Of a DNA stretch of 46,042 nucleotides, positions 7,069 to 16,500 are shown piece by piece. The position numbers and the translations under genes are program-made. Under the pieces are notes generated by a model. The model was not told the origin of the DNA. It ran no database searches and saw only the letters and a program-made list of their open reading frames with translations. Position 1 is the first letter of the stretch; the number at the start of each line of letters is the position of its first letter. Source of the stretch: Clostridia bacterium (GTDB lineage: Bacteria; Bacillota; Clostridia; Oscillospirales; CAG-382); contig JAFXEB010000007.1 of assembly GCA_017521025.1 (NCBI GenBank), forward strand, positions 1 to 46,042, read 5' to 3'.

Positions 7069-9210
7069 ATGAGCACGAGGCCCGATTTTAATGAGACAAA
7101 AAAGCTTATAGACAGGGCAATTGGTATTGACAACGCCTTGAATAACGCATTGCATACGCAGGGCAGGGAGGTCACAGCTCTCAGGCAGGCGGCGGACGCC
7201 TTTTATAACGAAAAGTTCAAGGCGGCGCTTACGGAGCTGGACGTGGAGATACTTGCTCAGGGAAAGCAGGGCATACGCATTTCCTACCTGAGAAACGCAG
7301 GTATAAACAACATATACCGTCTTTCTGCCCTGTCCTATTATCAGATAGAGGCTATAAGCGGCATAGGAGCGCAGAACGCAAAAAAGATATACGAGACCAC
7401 AAAGCAGATAGTAGAAAACACCAAGGCCAAGCTGTCACTACGCATCAACGCAGAGACGCCTACCCCCACGGACGATGCCTTGATATCTGCCCTTTTTGTG
7501 CTGATAGTCCACGATTCGCTTAGGGCTGATATGAAGCGGCTTTTCAACGAAAACCACAGGCCGCTTTTGAATATGGTAAAGGAGGCTAAGGCGGCGTCCT
7601 CCGGCTTTCGCTGGTTTTTTACCTCGGGAGGGAGGAAGGAAAGCGTTATCAGCTCGGTAGAGGAATTAGAGCGTTTTATTTACGAAAGGTTTGGAGAGGG
7701 CACCGTATATGACAGGTACACGTGGGCTGACAAGGCGGATATAGTAGACCGCCGTGCTCATTTTACCGAGAACTCGGCTGTTTACTACACCACCCTTGAA
7801 AAGCACTGCAAGAACATAAGCACCGCTGTTGCACCAAAAACGGGGCTGTCGGCAGAGCTGCTCAAGGCTATAGAGGCTGAGGTGCTTGACCTTAAATATC
7901 TGAAGGCGACACTCCGTAGCTATCAGGAGTTTGGCGTCAAATACGCCATCCATCAAAAGCGCACCTTGCTTGGCGACGAGATGGGTCTTGGCAAGACCTT
8001 TCAGGCTATGGCGGCTATGGCGGCGCTGAAGGCAGCGGGAAAGCATCATTTTATGGTAGTGTGTCCTGCCAGCGTGCTTATCAACTGGTGCAGAGAGATA
8101 GAAAAGCATTCCCACCTTGGAGTAACAAAGATACACGGGGCAGACGAGGAGGCGCTGTACAACTGGAGAGCAAACGGAGACATTGCAGTTACTACCTTTG
8201 AATCTATAAGCCGTTTTACACTGCCTGAGCGTTTCACCTTTGATATGCTCGTGGTAGACGAGGCGCATTACGTCAAAAACCCCGATGCTCTCAGGACAAA
8301 GGCTATGCAGCCTCTGCTTAAAAAGGCGGAGAGCGTGCTGTATATGTCGGGCACGCCCCTTGTGAATCGGGTAGACGAGATGTGCTTTCTTGTCAAGTGT
8401 CTGCAGCCTGACACCCACGCAAGGCTTGAGCGGGTAAAGAGCATATCCACCGCCGAGCAGTTCAAGCAGGAGCTGGCGCCCGTTTATCTGCGCAGGACCC
8501 GTGAGGAGGTTTTGACGGAGCTGCCCGAGCTTATCGAGAAGGAGCAGTGGTGCGACCTTGGTTCTGCAGAAAAGGCTGTCTACCGTGAGGCTGTAGCCAG
8601 CGGAAACCTTATGGCTATCCGTCAGGTATCGTGGCAGGTGGACAGGCTTGAGGATTCCTCCAAGGCGATGCGACTTAAGGAGATATGGGAAAATGCCAAG
8701 GAGCAAGGACGGAAGATAATAGTTTTCTCATTCTTCAGAAACACTCTTGAGAAGGTGCGGGAGCTTTTGGGTGAGGTATGCCTTGATACTATCTCAGGGG
8801 ATATAAGTCCTGCAAGGCGGCAAGAGATAGTAGACGCCTTCAACAAGGCAGAGGCAGGTGCGGTGCTTGTCAGTCAGGTGCAGGCAGGCGGCACGGGACT
8901 TAACATACAGGCGGCAAGCGTCATTGTTTTCTGCGAGCCCCAGCTTACCCCCGCCATCGAAAACCAAGCCGTATCCAGAGCTTACCGAATGGGTCAGACC
9001 CGTGACGTTATAGTACACCGGCTGTTGGCTGACGATACCATAGACGAGCGTATGCTTGAGATACTGTCGGGCAAGCAGAGGGAGTTTGACAGCTTTGCCG
9101 ACGAATCCGTTATAGGCGGCACCCAGCTTGAGGCGAAAAAAGCTGAGGAGGGCTCTTGGATAACCAAGATGGTCAAGGAAGAGCAGGAGAGACTTAAAAC
9201 AGAGCAGTAA
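7069..9210 (+). CDS. SNF2-family DEAD/DEAH-box helicase-like ATPase
   Basis: A 713-aa SNF2-type DNA translocase. The start at 7069 is chosen because AGGAGG at 7055-7060 lies 8 bases upstream. Residues 74-115 look like a helix-hairpin-helix DNA-binding unit (SGIGAQNAKKIYE). The ATPase core starts near residue 280 with LRSYQEFGVKYA. Motif I is GDEMGLGKT (about 302-310), motif II is DEAH (about 397-400), motif III is SGTP, and the C-terminal lobe has QAGGTGLN and QAVSRAYRMGQT (motif VI, near 634-648). All catalytic motifs are intact. Family members remodel protein-DNA complexes or RNA polymerase; the substrate here is unknown. It is a housekeeping-style gene set between two secreted-protein genes, with its own promoter and terminator. 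Confidence 0.92.
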   Translation: MSTRPDFNETKKLIDRAIGIDNALNNALHTQGREVTALRQAADAFYNEKFKAALTELDVEILAQGKQGIRISYLRNAGINNIYRLSALSYYQIEAISGIGAQNAKKIYETTKQIVENTKAKLSLRINAETPTPTDDALISALFVLIVHDSLRADMKRLFNENHRPLLNMVKEAKAASSGFRWFFTSGGRKESVISSVEELERFIYERFGEGTVYDRYTWADKADIVDRRAHFTENSAVYYTTLEKHCKNISTAVAPKTGLSAELLKAIEAEVLDLKYLKATLRSYQEFGVKYAIHQKRTLLGDEMGLGKTFQAMAAMAALKAAGKHHFMVVCPASVLINWCREIEKHSHLGVTKIHGADEEALYNWRANGDIAVTTFESISRFTLPERFTFDMLVVDEAHYVKNPDALRTKAMQPLLKKAESVLYMSGTPLVNRVDEMCFLVKCLQPDTHARLERVKSISTAEQFKQELAPVYLRRTREEVLTELPELIEKEQWCDLGSAEKAVYREAVASGNLMAIRQVSWQVDRLEDSSKAMRLKEIWENAKEQGRKIIVFSFFRNTLEKVRELLGEVCLDTISGDISPARRQEIVDAFNKAEAGAVLVSQVQAGGTGLNIQAASVIVFCEPQLTPAIENQAVSRAYRMGQTRDVIVHRLLADDTIDERMLEILSGKQREFDSFADESVIGGTQLEAKKAEEGSWITKMVKEEQERLKTEQ

Positions 9211-9225
9211 GCTTTTTATATATCA

Positions 9226-9266
9226 AGAGCCGAAAGCGCCCTTTTGTGGGTGCTTTTGGCTTTGTT
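9226..9266 (+). terminator. Terminator after the SNF2 gene
   Basis: AGCCGAAAGCGCCC and GGGTGCTTTTGGCT form an imperfect stem followed by TTGTTCTT. Confidence 0.7.
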
Positions 9267-9328
9267 CTTATGAGACAGAGGCTTTTTCGGAAAGCTATGG
9301 CTATATTGACCGCACTTCAGGTATTTTC

Positions 9329-9357
9329 TTGACAATACGAGCTACAGGCTGTATAAT
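9329..9357 (+). promoter_or_regulatory. Promoter of the GxGYxYP dockerin gene
   Basis: TTGACA at 9329-9334, a 17-bp spacer and TATAAT at 9352-9357; perfect consensus with about 75 nt of leader. Confidence 0.8.
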
Positions 9358-9441
9358 TGATTTGTAAAATGGTATATATGTAAGCTTTGGCTTGAAAAAC
9401 CGTTTTTACCCTTTTGTATGTTTTGAAAGGAGACTTTGTGT

Positions 9442-12400
9442 ATGCGCAGAAAGCTGATTTCACTTTTGCTTTTCCTTGCCCTTGCGGTGGGGATTCTGCA
9501 GCCGCTTATAGACCTGAGCTCTACCACTGCTATGGCGGCGCAGACCCTGTACGTTTTTGACCTGAAGAGCTTTATCAATTCCCTACCCTCGGAGGGAACG
9601 GTAAGATACGATTACCTAAAGCTTGCGACGGCGCTTCAGGGGTTAGCCAACAGAGACACGCCAAGGCTTTATTACAAGTTCAACGGCTATGCCCACGATC
9701 AGGACAGCTACTGGCTTAACAAGCTTTCTGAGGAGGGGGAGTTTTTGTCCGCCTACACAAAAAGCGAGATAAAGGATTTTTGGGAGCTTCTTGATATGTT
9801 CCGCCCTTATACCAAGGGGCTTGTGCTGTGGGATTCGGCAGTGCCCTCCACAAGCAATGTTGCGTCTACCGTTGCAGGTGCGGACAGTCTTTTGCCCGTC
9901 AGGTTTGATACCTCTGTGGGCAGTTTGTACAACGCACTGATGCTGCACGGCTACACGGACAGCGACGTTAAGGTAAATCTGTTCAACAAGTTTACGGGCA
10001 GCGGCACCATACCGGGCACCTCTGTTGCCTCCACGGGCTCTGCCAAGAACGATGCCTATATATGGGCAAAGACCCTGTATCTTGACACGGGCAAGACCCA
10101 CGCCACCAAGATGACCTACAGCGTAGACGCATGGGTGCTTGATGCCTCCACTACCAACACGGGCACATCAGGCTACAGACAGAGCGCAGGTATGATATCC
10201 GTCAAGTACCCCAAGGTAATGACAGTTGGCAGCAGTGCGGAGATAGAGGTAACCGTACAGAACACGGGGCTTGACTCCTGGGGTAGCGGTTCTACGTACC
10301 GACTGGGCACCCTGAGCGGTGACTTTACATGGAAGGACAGCGTCAACCCCAGCTATCCCGGCGGCAGAGCTTTTCTGTCCAAAGAGGTTGCTCCCCTTGG
10401 GGTCCACACCTTTAAGTTCACCATAACCGCACCCAACACTGTAGGTATGCACACCTTTGGGGCGCAGATGGTACAGGACGGTGTCAGATGGTTTGGCACC
10501 AAGCTGTATCGTGACATTATGGTGGTAGACGGCAACACCACTAACGTTGACCTCAGCACAGAGGGCGTTGTTACCGAGGACACCTACACCTCTACCCACA
10601 ACAGCCAATACACGGCGGCTACCATACCCACTATGATGACTCCCGGCGAGAGCTACAGCATTTCCATAACGGTAAAGAATATCGGCACCAACACCTGGAC
10701 GAGCGGTGCAGGCTACCGTCTTGGCAAGCAGGAGAGTGACTTTGTGTGGACCAACGGCGGCAACAGAGCATTTTTGACCGGCGACGTTGCTAATAACGGC
10801 ACCCACACCTTTAACATCACCGTCACCGCACCTGCCAAGGCAGGCAACTACAGGATAAAGGCGAGGATGGTGCAGGACGGCGTCAGATGGTTTGGCCCTA
10901 TGCTTGAGTACGGTGTTGCGGTAGTGGACGATACGAGCTACACCCCCGTGCTTGAGACAGTGGGCACTGTTCATACGGTGACGGGCGGCTCCTCTACCAC
11001 TGCACACTACAGCGATATGATGAACACCATGCTGCCCAACGCAGACTATTTTATAGCAGAAAAGGCGTTTTTCTTTGACCTTTCTCCCGACGGAGCCATA
11101 GCTCCTATCGACGAGCGCTCTCAGCCTGTGGGCACAGACCTTGCCACATTGCGCAAGCTTTTGTCCGCCCAGCAGACCAAGGCGGCAGGCAAGGTGTTTA
11201 CCGTAAGCGGTTTTGTGCCCTGGTGGCTCAAATACAACACCTTTTCTGACAGCTCCTCCACTATGGAGCCTGTTATCTCCGAATGGACTATGGTTGATAT
11301 CATATCAGAATACTTAGGGCAGGTGGATGCAGACGCCTACGGCTATACGGGGCTTTCCAATGCATCCGTTTTCAGCAAGGTACCACTTAACCCCGAGCTG
11401 AAGCAAAACAACAAGGGCGTAAACGACGATCTGAGCTACAGCGCAAGCACCGAATATATTATGTTCTATATGGGCGACTATGACGCCGCCTCCTGGACGA
11501 GCAGTATGCTGCCCACTATGTGGGATGACCCCGAGCGTGGTTCCCTCCCCTTGGCGTGGCCCGTATGCGCAGACCTTTCACAGCGTGTACCCCAAGTATT
11601 CAACTACCTGTACGAAACAGCTACTGCCAATGACTTTTTTGTAAGCGGCGACAACGGAACGGGCTATCTTAACCCTATGAAGCTGTCGAGCAGTGAGCTT
11701 ACTGTCTGGACCAACCACAATATCGCCTCCAACGAGAGGTTTGATATTGATATAACGGGCTTTTTGATAGCCGGCAACTCGGGTACCGTTTCCACCGCCG
11801 TGCAGAGCGCATATAACAAGATATCACCCTACGGCGTGGTATATCAGGGCGGCGTTGCAGGCGGCGGTCTGTACGGCAACACCCCCTACGTTAACTACTA
11901 TGACATCGGCAACGGCATCACCTCCGCAGGGGCAGCCTCAGTGGCGGCGACCATTAACGGTCAGCTTGCTAAGAGCAAGCAGTTTCACGTGTTCCGCAGT
12001 ATACTTACCAAGCCGTCGGTCATCAACGATATCGTGGATGCTCTGAAAGCAAACTACCCCGGCACCAACTTTAAGGTAGTGTCCCCCTATACCTTTATGG
12101 GCTTGTATGAAGCAAGCAAGGGCGGCACGGTTCAGCCTTCCACAAGGAACGCAGAGGTTATGGAGATAAACGTGCCTACCACGATGGAGGCGGGCAGTAC
12201 CGCTACCATATCCGTGCTGGCGCAGAATCTGGGAGCAGAGGTGTGGAGAGAATCCACTCAGCACAGACTTGGTAACAAGGATGATTCTGCATCCCCCTTC
12301 CTGTTCAGCGGCCCCAACACCAACCGCATATTTATCCCCTCCTCTGCTGCGGTATATACGGGTGAAGTACATACCTTTACCGCAAGCATTACGGCACCTG

Positions 12401-12909
12401 CGGCGACGGGCACCTATACGCTGACGCTTGGCATGGTGCGGGACGGCGTGGCTTGGTTCGGCAACACAAAGTCCGTTACCATCACCGTTGTAGAGCCTGC
12501 GCCAAAGCCGCAGTTTGAGCTTATTGCGGGCTCGGCGCTTACGCTGTCCGAGTCTACTCTCAGGGGCGTAAGCCTTGGCACCACTGCAGAAGATATAAGG
12601 GCGCAGTTCAAGTGCGAGGTCACGGTGAAGGATGCAAGCGGCAACGCTGTTGCGGACAGTGCCGCCGTAGGCACGGGCTGTACCGTGAATCAGGTAGGCG
12701 GTACGGGGGTTGCCACTTTGGTAGTTGTGGGCGATATCAACGGTGACGGTGCAACGGGTGCCACCGACCTTATGGCGATAAAGACCCACCTTACGGGGCA
12801 CACTGCTCTTAAAGACGTGTTCTACGAGGCGGGAGACTATAACTCCGACACCCTTGTGAGCACCGACGACTATCTGGCACTGAAGGTGCTTATCAAAAAG
12901 GGAGCATAG
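9442..12909 (+). CDS. Secreted GxGYxYP-family glycoside-hydrolase-like protein with NBR1-type Ig domains and dockerin
   Basis: A 1155-aa exported protein; ATG 9442 follows AAAGGAGA. The signal peptide is residues 1-33. Residues 35-232 resemble the N-terminal domain of GxGYxYP proteins (LATALQGLANRDTPRLYY). Two beta-sandwich domains like the NBR1 Ig domain follow (251-362, 375-495), each with a conserved MVQDGVRWFG. The catalytic-like GxGYxYP domain spans about 515-895; its signature reads GTGYLNP (739-745), so the second tyrosine is asparagine. A third NBR1-like domain (903-1017, MVRDGVAWFG), a linker domain, and a divergent type I dockerin (about 1096-1155, loops DINGDGATGATD and DYNSDTLVSTDD) complete it. 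A role in carbohydrate breakdown on a cohesin scaffold is inferred; activity of this family is not established to my knowledge. Confidence 0.85.
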   Translation: MRRKLISLLLFLALAVGILQPLIDLSSTTAMAAQTLYVFDLKSFINSLPSEGTVRYDYLKLATALQGLANRDTPRLYYKFNGYAHDQDSYWLNKLSEEGEFLSAYTKSEIKDFWELLDMFRPYTKGLVLWDSAVPSTSNVASTVAGADSLLPVRFDTSVGSLYNALMLHGYTDSDVKVNLFNKFTGSGTIPGTSVASTGSAKNDAYIWAKTLYLDTGKTHATKMTYSVDAWVLDASTTNTGTSGYRQSAGMISVKYPKVMTVGSSAEIEVTVQNTGLDSWGSGSTYRLGTLSGDFTWKDSVNPSYPGGRAFLSKEVAPLGVHTFKFTITAPNTVGMHTFGAQMVQDGVRWFGTKLYRDIMVVDGNTTNVDLSTEGVVTEDTYTSTHNSQYTAATIPTMMTPGESYSISITVKNIGTNTWTSGAGYRLGKQESDFVWTNGGNRAFLTGDVANNGTHTFNITVTAPAKAGNYRIKARMVQDGVRWFGPMLEYGVAVVDDTSYTPVLETVGTVHTVTGGSSTTAHYSDMMNTMLPNADYFIAEKAFFFDLSPDGAIAPIDERSQPVGTDLATLRKLLSAQQTKAAGKVFTVSGFVPWWLKYNTFSDSSSTMEPVISEWTMVDIISEYLGQVDADAYGYTGLSNASVFSKVPLNPELKQNNKGVNDDLSYSASTEYIMFYMGDYDAASWTSSMLPTMWDDPERGSLPLAWPVCADLSQRVPQVFNYLYETATANDFFVSGDNGTGYLNPMKLSSSELTVWTNHNIASNERFDIDITGFLIAGNSGTVSTAVQSAYNKISPYGVVYQGGVAGGGLYGNTPYVNYYDIGNGITSAGAASVAATINGQLAKSKQFHVFRSILTKPSVINDIVDALKANYPGTNFKVVSPYTFMGLYEASKGGTVQPSTRNAEVMEINVPTTMEAGSTATISVLAQNLGAEVWRESTQHRLGNKDDSASPFLFSGPNTNRIFIPSSAAVYTGEVHTFTASITAPAATGTYTLTLGMVRDGVAWFGNTKSVTITVVEPAPKPQFELIAGSALTLSESTLRGVSLGTTAEDIRAQFKCEVTVKDASGNAVADSAAVGTGCTVNQVGGTGVATLVVVGDINGDGATGATDLMAIKTHLTGHTALKDVFYEAGDYNSDTLVSTDDYLALKVLIKKGA

Positions 12910-12931
12910 AGCCGCTCTTTGTAAATAACAA

Positions 12932-12972
12932 AAAATGAGCTGTAAAAAACGGTGTTTTTTACAGCTCATTTT
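12932..12972. terminator. Bidirectional terminator between convergent genes
   Basis: A 19-bp perfect stem (AAAATGAGCTG... against ...CAGCTCATTTT) with a 3-nt loop, A-rich on one side and T-rich on the other. It is shared by the GxGYxYP gene and the convergent gtrA-like gene. Confidence 0.9.
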
Positions 12973-12981
12973 GTATAATGC

Positions 12982-13386
12982 TTATTTGACCAGAGTGTCC
13001 TCCTTGCCACGGTAGACCACAAGCTTGCAGAAAAGGAACTCAAGGACGAAATTCGCAAGCATAGTCACTACAAGTATGACAAAATCGTTCACGCCTGCGC
13101 CCTCGGCTAAATCGCCGAGATAGGTGGAGAGAGGGGTAAATACCAGATAAAAGCCAAAGACCTTAGCCATTGCCACGGGCACGTTTGCCGCAGACTTAAA
13201 GGTGTAGCGACGGTTCAGGGTAAAGTTCCACAGTATCGAAAGCACCAGTGAAATAAGATAGGGTATCCAATAATCCTTGATAAAAAGCTCAAGCAAAGCG
13301 AAGGAACCTATCTGTATTACCCCTGCAGATATGGAAAACAGCGTAAATTTAAGGGTCTGCCACAGTTGTTTCTTTTTATCGCTCAT
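12982..13386 (-). CDS. GtrA-family membrane protein
   Basis: A 134-aa protein with four predicted membrane helices (about 9-29, 36-56, 72-95, 103-121) and the family motif WNFTLNRRYTF between helices 2 and 3. GtrA proteins are thought to help move lipid-linked sugars across the membrane for glycosylation of wall polymers or surface molecules. The start at 13386 is fixed by AGGAGG at 13398-13393; the open frame upstream of it crosses the promoter and is not used. No glycosyltransferase partner lies next to it, which is unusual, as these genes often pair with a polyprenyl-phosphate sugar transferase. Confidence 0.88.
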   Translation of the reverse strand: MSDKKKQLWQTLKFTLFSISAGVIQIGSFALLELFIKDYWIPYLISLVLSILWNFTLNRRYTFKSAANVPVAMAKVFGFYLVFTPLSTYLGDLAEGAGVNDFVILVVTMLANFVLEFLFCKLVVYRGKEDTLVK

Positions 13387-13417
13387 CTCTTTCCTCCTGA
13401 GGCCTTTGTTTTTCGCT

Positions 13418-13446
13418 ATTATACCACATTTATCACGGAATGTCAA
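13418..13446 (-). promoter_or_regulatory. Promoter of the gtrA-like gene
   Basis: On the minus strand TTGACA (13446-13441), a 17-bp spacer and TATAAT (13423-13418): perfect consensus. Confidence 0.85.
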
Positions 13447-13481
13447 AGGCAAGTCAGGCAAGGTTAAAGCCTTAAGCATCA

Positions 13482-13527
13482 AAAAGGGCACCTCCAAAGG
13501 CTTTAAAGCCTTTGGAGGTGCCCTTTT
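13482..13527. terminator. Perfect 46-bp palindrome terminating the giant two-gene unit
   Basis: A perfectly self-complementary segment (AAAAGGGCACCTCCAAAGG in one arm, centred on CTTTAAAG) lies 45 bp after the stop of the 2294-aa protein gene. The T-rich arm serves as the terminator tract on either strand. It insulates the gtrA-like promoter from upstream read-through. Confidence 0.85.
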
Positions 13528-13571
13528 GTTATGGGGTCAAAAAACGTTTTACAGCGTAGTTTTGACCGCCG

Positions 13572-16500
13572 TTATTTTACTCTTACCTCATCAAAGCTTT
13601 CGATAAGGTCTGCCTCAAACCTGAGCACCAAAGCGGCATCAAGGCTGTTAACCTTGCCGTCGCAGTTGACGTCAGCCGCTATCATTCTGAGCTCGTCAGC
13701 GTCTATGAGGTCAGCGTCGTATCTGAGGATGTAGTGGGCATCTCTGCTGTCTACATCGCCGTCGCCGTTGACATCGCCAATAATGTAGTTCTGCTTGTAG
13801 GTTGCGGTTACGGTCATATCGGTGGCTATGCTGTCAATACCCGTTCTGTCCCAGCTTGCGTCATAGTTTTCTCTCTCGGGAATTGCAGGGAATGCAGTGC
13901 CTGCCAAAGACTGACCGTATTCCATTCTGATAGTGCTTATCTCAACACCGTCTACCACGAATCTTACGGTATATACGTTTCTGGTGTAGACTGCATTAAC
14001 GGTAAGATCGCTTACGATATCGTCAAGGTCGGTGTTATCCCATACGGGAGCAGTCTGGTCATGACCGGTCTTGTCGGGGATAGCAGGGAGGCTGTCAATA
14101 GATGCTCCGTGGGTCACTGTCCTCGTAGCCACTACTGCGCCGTCCGCCATAAAGGTAACGGTGTAGGTGTTTACAGTATAGACAGCGTTAACGGTCATAT
14201 CGCCTGTTACGTTGTTGAAATTGGTAACATCCCATACGGGAGCGGTCTGAGTATAGCCTATCTTTTCGGGGATAGAGGGGATATCGCTGAGAGTGTCGCC
14301 GTGGGTCACGGTCTTCTCTGCAACTACCGCACCGTCTGCCATAAAGGTTACGGTGTAGGTGTTTCTGGTGTAGACAGCGTTTACGGTCATATCACTCATT
14401 ATGTTGCTGAAATCGCTTACATCCCATACGGGAGCGGTCTGAGTATAACCCTCCTTTTCGGGAATAGCGGGGATATCTGTAAGGGCGTCGCCCTCGTTTA
14501 CAGTTCTTTCTGCAACTACCTCGCCGTATGCCATAAAGGTGACGGTGTAGGTAATAAGGGGAATGTAGAACTCACGGGTAAGGGTAAGCGTGCCGTCATC
14601 GTTAAGGGTAGCGGTCCAACCCTCACTGCCCGTATCGGCGTCGAAGGTATGGTTTGCCAAGGGAGCCAGTGTAACGGTTGCCACATAAGTGGTATCAGCC
14701 GTAAACTCACCCTCGAAGGGCTCGCCGTTTACAGTCCAGCTTATCTCAGCCTCTGCGCAGCCTGCAGGAGCCGTAACAGAGGTCTGTGCGGTCTCACCCC
14801 TTACGGGAGTAGCTACGTCAATATCCAGTGTGCCCACAGCTACGGGAGCAATGTAGAAGGGTATCTCTATCTTTCCGCTATAGCCGCTGCCGTCCTTTGC
14901 GGTAACGGTGGCTATTGCCATACCTGCGGCAATGTTTGCGCTGTAGGATACGTCATAGGCAGTGGCGGGAACCTGATCGTTGCCTAACACTACGGAAAGA
15001 ACTGCGGGAGTCTTTTTGGTCTCGTCATAGACGAAGCCTTCCTCGGGGATGTCAAGGGTAACCGCAGCGTCTGCCAGATCGTTGCTTACGAATACGGCTG
15101 CCGCCTGATAGGTATCGAGGCTTGCCACCACTATACCTACAGTGCCCTCTGCAACGTTGATAACGCCGTTTTCGTCAACGCTTGCAGAGCCCTTCTTAAC
15201 GTCCACACGGTACTCTACCATACTGCCCATTGCGCCGCCGTGAAGCTTAACAAGCTTATCGCCTACCTTAAGCGCAAGAGACAGCTTTTTGTTCTGAGCT
15301 GCACCAAGCTTGGTGATAACTGCGCCGTCACTTACTATAACAGCCTTGGCGTCTTCACTGCCTATGAGCTTATTTGTAAGGGTAAGAGCATACTCGTCGC
15401 TCTCGTTGCCGAGGGCGTCGGTAGCCTTGACCGTAAGCTTCTGATATGCGGTGGCGGTATCAAGCTCCACTGCTACGCTAAAGGAGCCGTCCTCACCTGC
15501 CACAGCGGTGGTTTCCACGTCACCTACGGTAACGCTTACGGTAGCGCCTGCCTCGGATGTGCCCTTGACCTCAACAAGCTCGCTGTCAAAGAAGCCGCCG
15601 TTTATGGGAGAGGATATCCTGAGGGTGGGTGCCTTAGTATCTACTATGAACTGGTATACGGTACCAAAGCTGTCCTTGGTAGCGTTTTCGCCCTTAAGGC
15701 TTACGGTGTAGATACCGTCCTCGAGACCACGGAGGCTGATATCGCCGCCGTTCCATTCTGCTGCCTCGCCGCCGTTGATGCTGTAGGAGCCCTTGCCGCC
15801 GTCAACGCCGCTTACGTTGATAACGGGGGAGTCGGAGCCTGTGGCATCAATATCAACGCCGCCATAGCCTGCAGAAAGGCTTACGCCATCCTTAAGGCTG
15901 AGTATTGCCTCGCTCTTTACAGGCTCTGCCATAACGATGGCATCGGAAAGGGTCTCCTCGGAAAGGATTATACCGCCATCCTCTGCGGTGCGGAATGCGC
16001 TTACTGCAACAACGTAGCTGCAGCCTGCGGTAAGACCTACCGAGGTAACGGTCTCGCCGTCATCGCTGACGGAATCATATCTGCCGCCTACTGTAAAGCT
16101 CTCGCCCTCCACCTTCATACCGCTGAACAGGGTGGAAGAAAGGGAGCCGTCTGTAGCCTGCTCATAAATGCTTACGTAATAGCCTTCTGCTCCCTCTACT
16201 GCCTCTACCTCTGCGTCGATAGTGTAATCGCCGCCGAGAGCAATGCTGACAGAAGCGGTAGCGTCAGGCTGGTTGGGGTTAACATAGCTGAAGCTGTCCT
16301 CTGCGGAGGGGCTTGCTACGCCGTCGCCGTTCCCGTCAAGCTGAGTGCCTACTGCCTTAAGGGTGTAGGTGCCGCTCTGAAGCTCGGAGGGGTAGCTTAT
16401 TGCTATGCTGTCATAGCCCTCGCCTGCCTTGCCGAGAAGGAAGGCGTTACCGTCGTTGTCTATTGCGTAGATGGAAACGTTATCAAGCTTTTCAAGCCTT

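Noticed and set aside
13734..14987. Long plus-strand frames opposite the giant genes (also 15240-16721, 19092-20528, 21706-23427)
   Set aside because: They are antisense to clearly coding, signal-peptide-bearing proteins, lack ribosome sites and have low-complexity, Cys/Gly/Val/Tyr-rich translations typical of shadow frames produced by codon bias.
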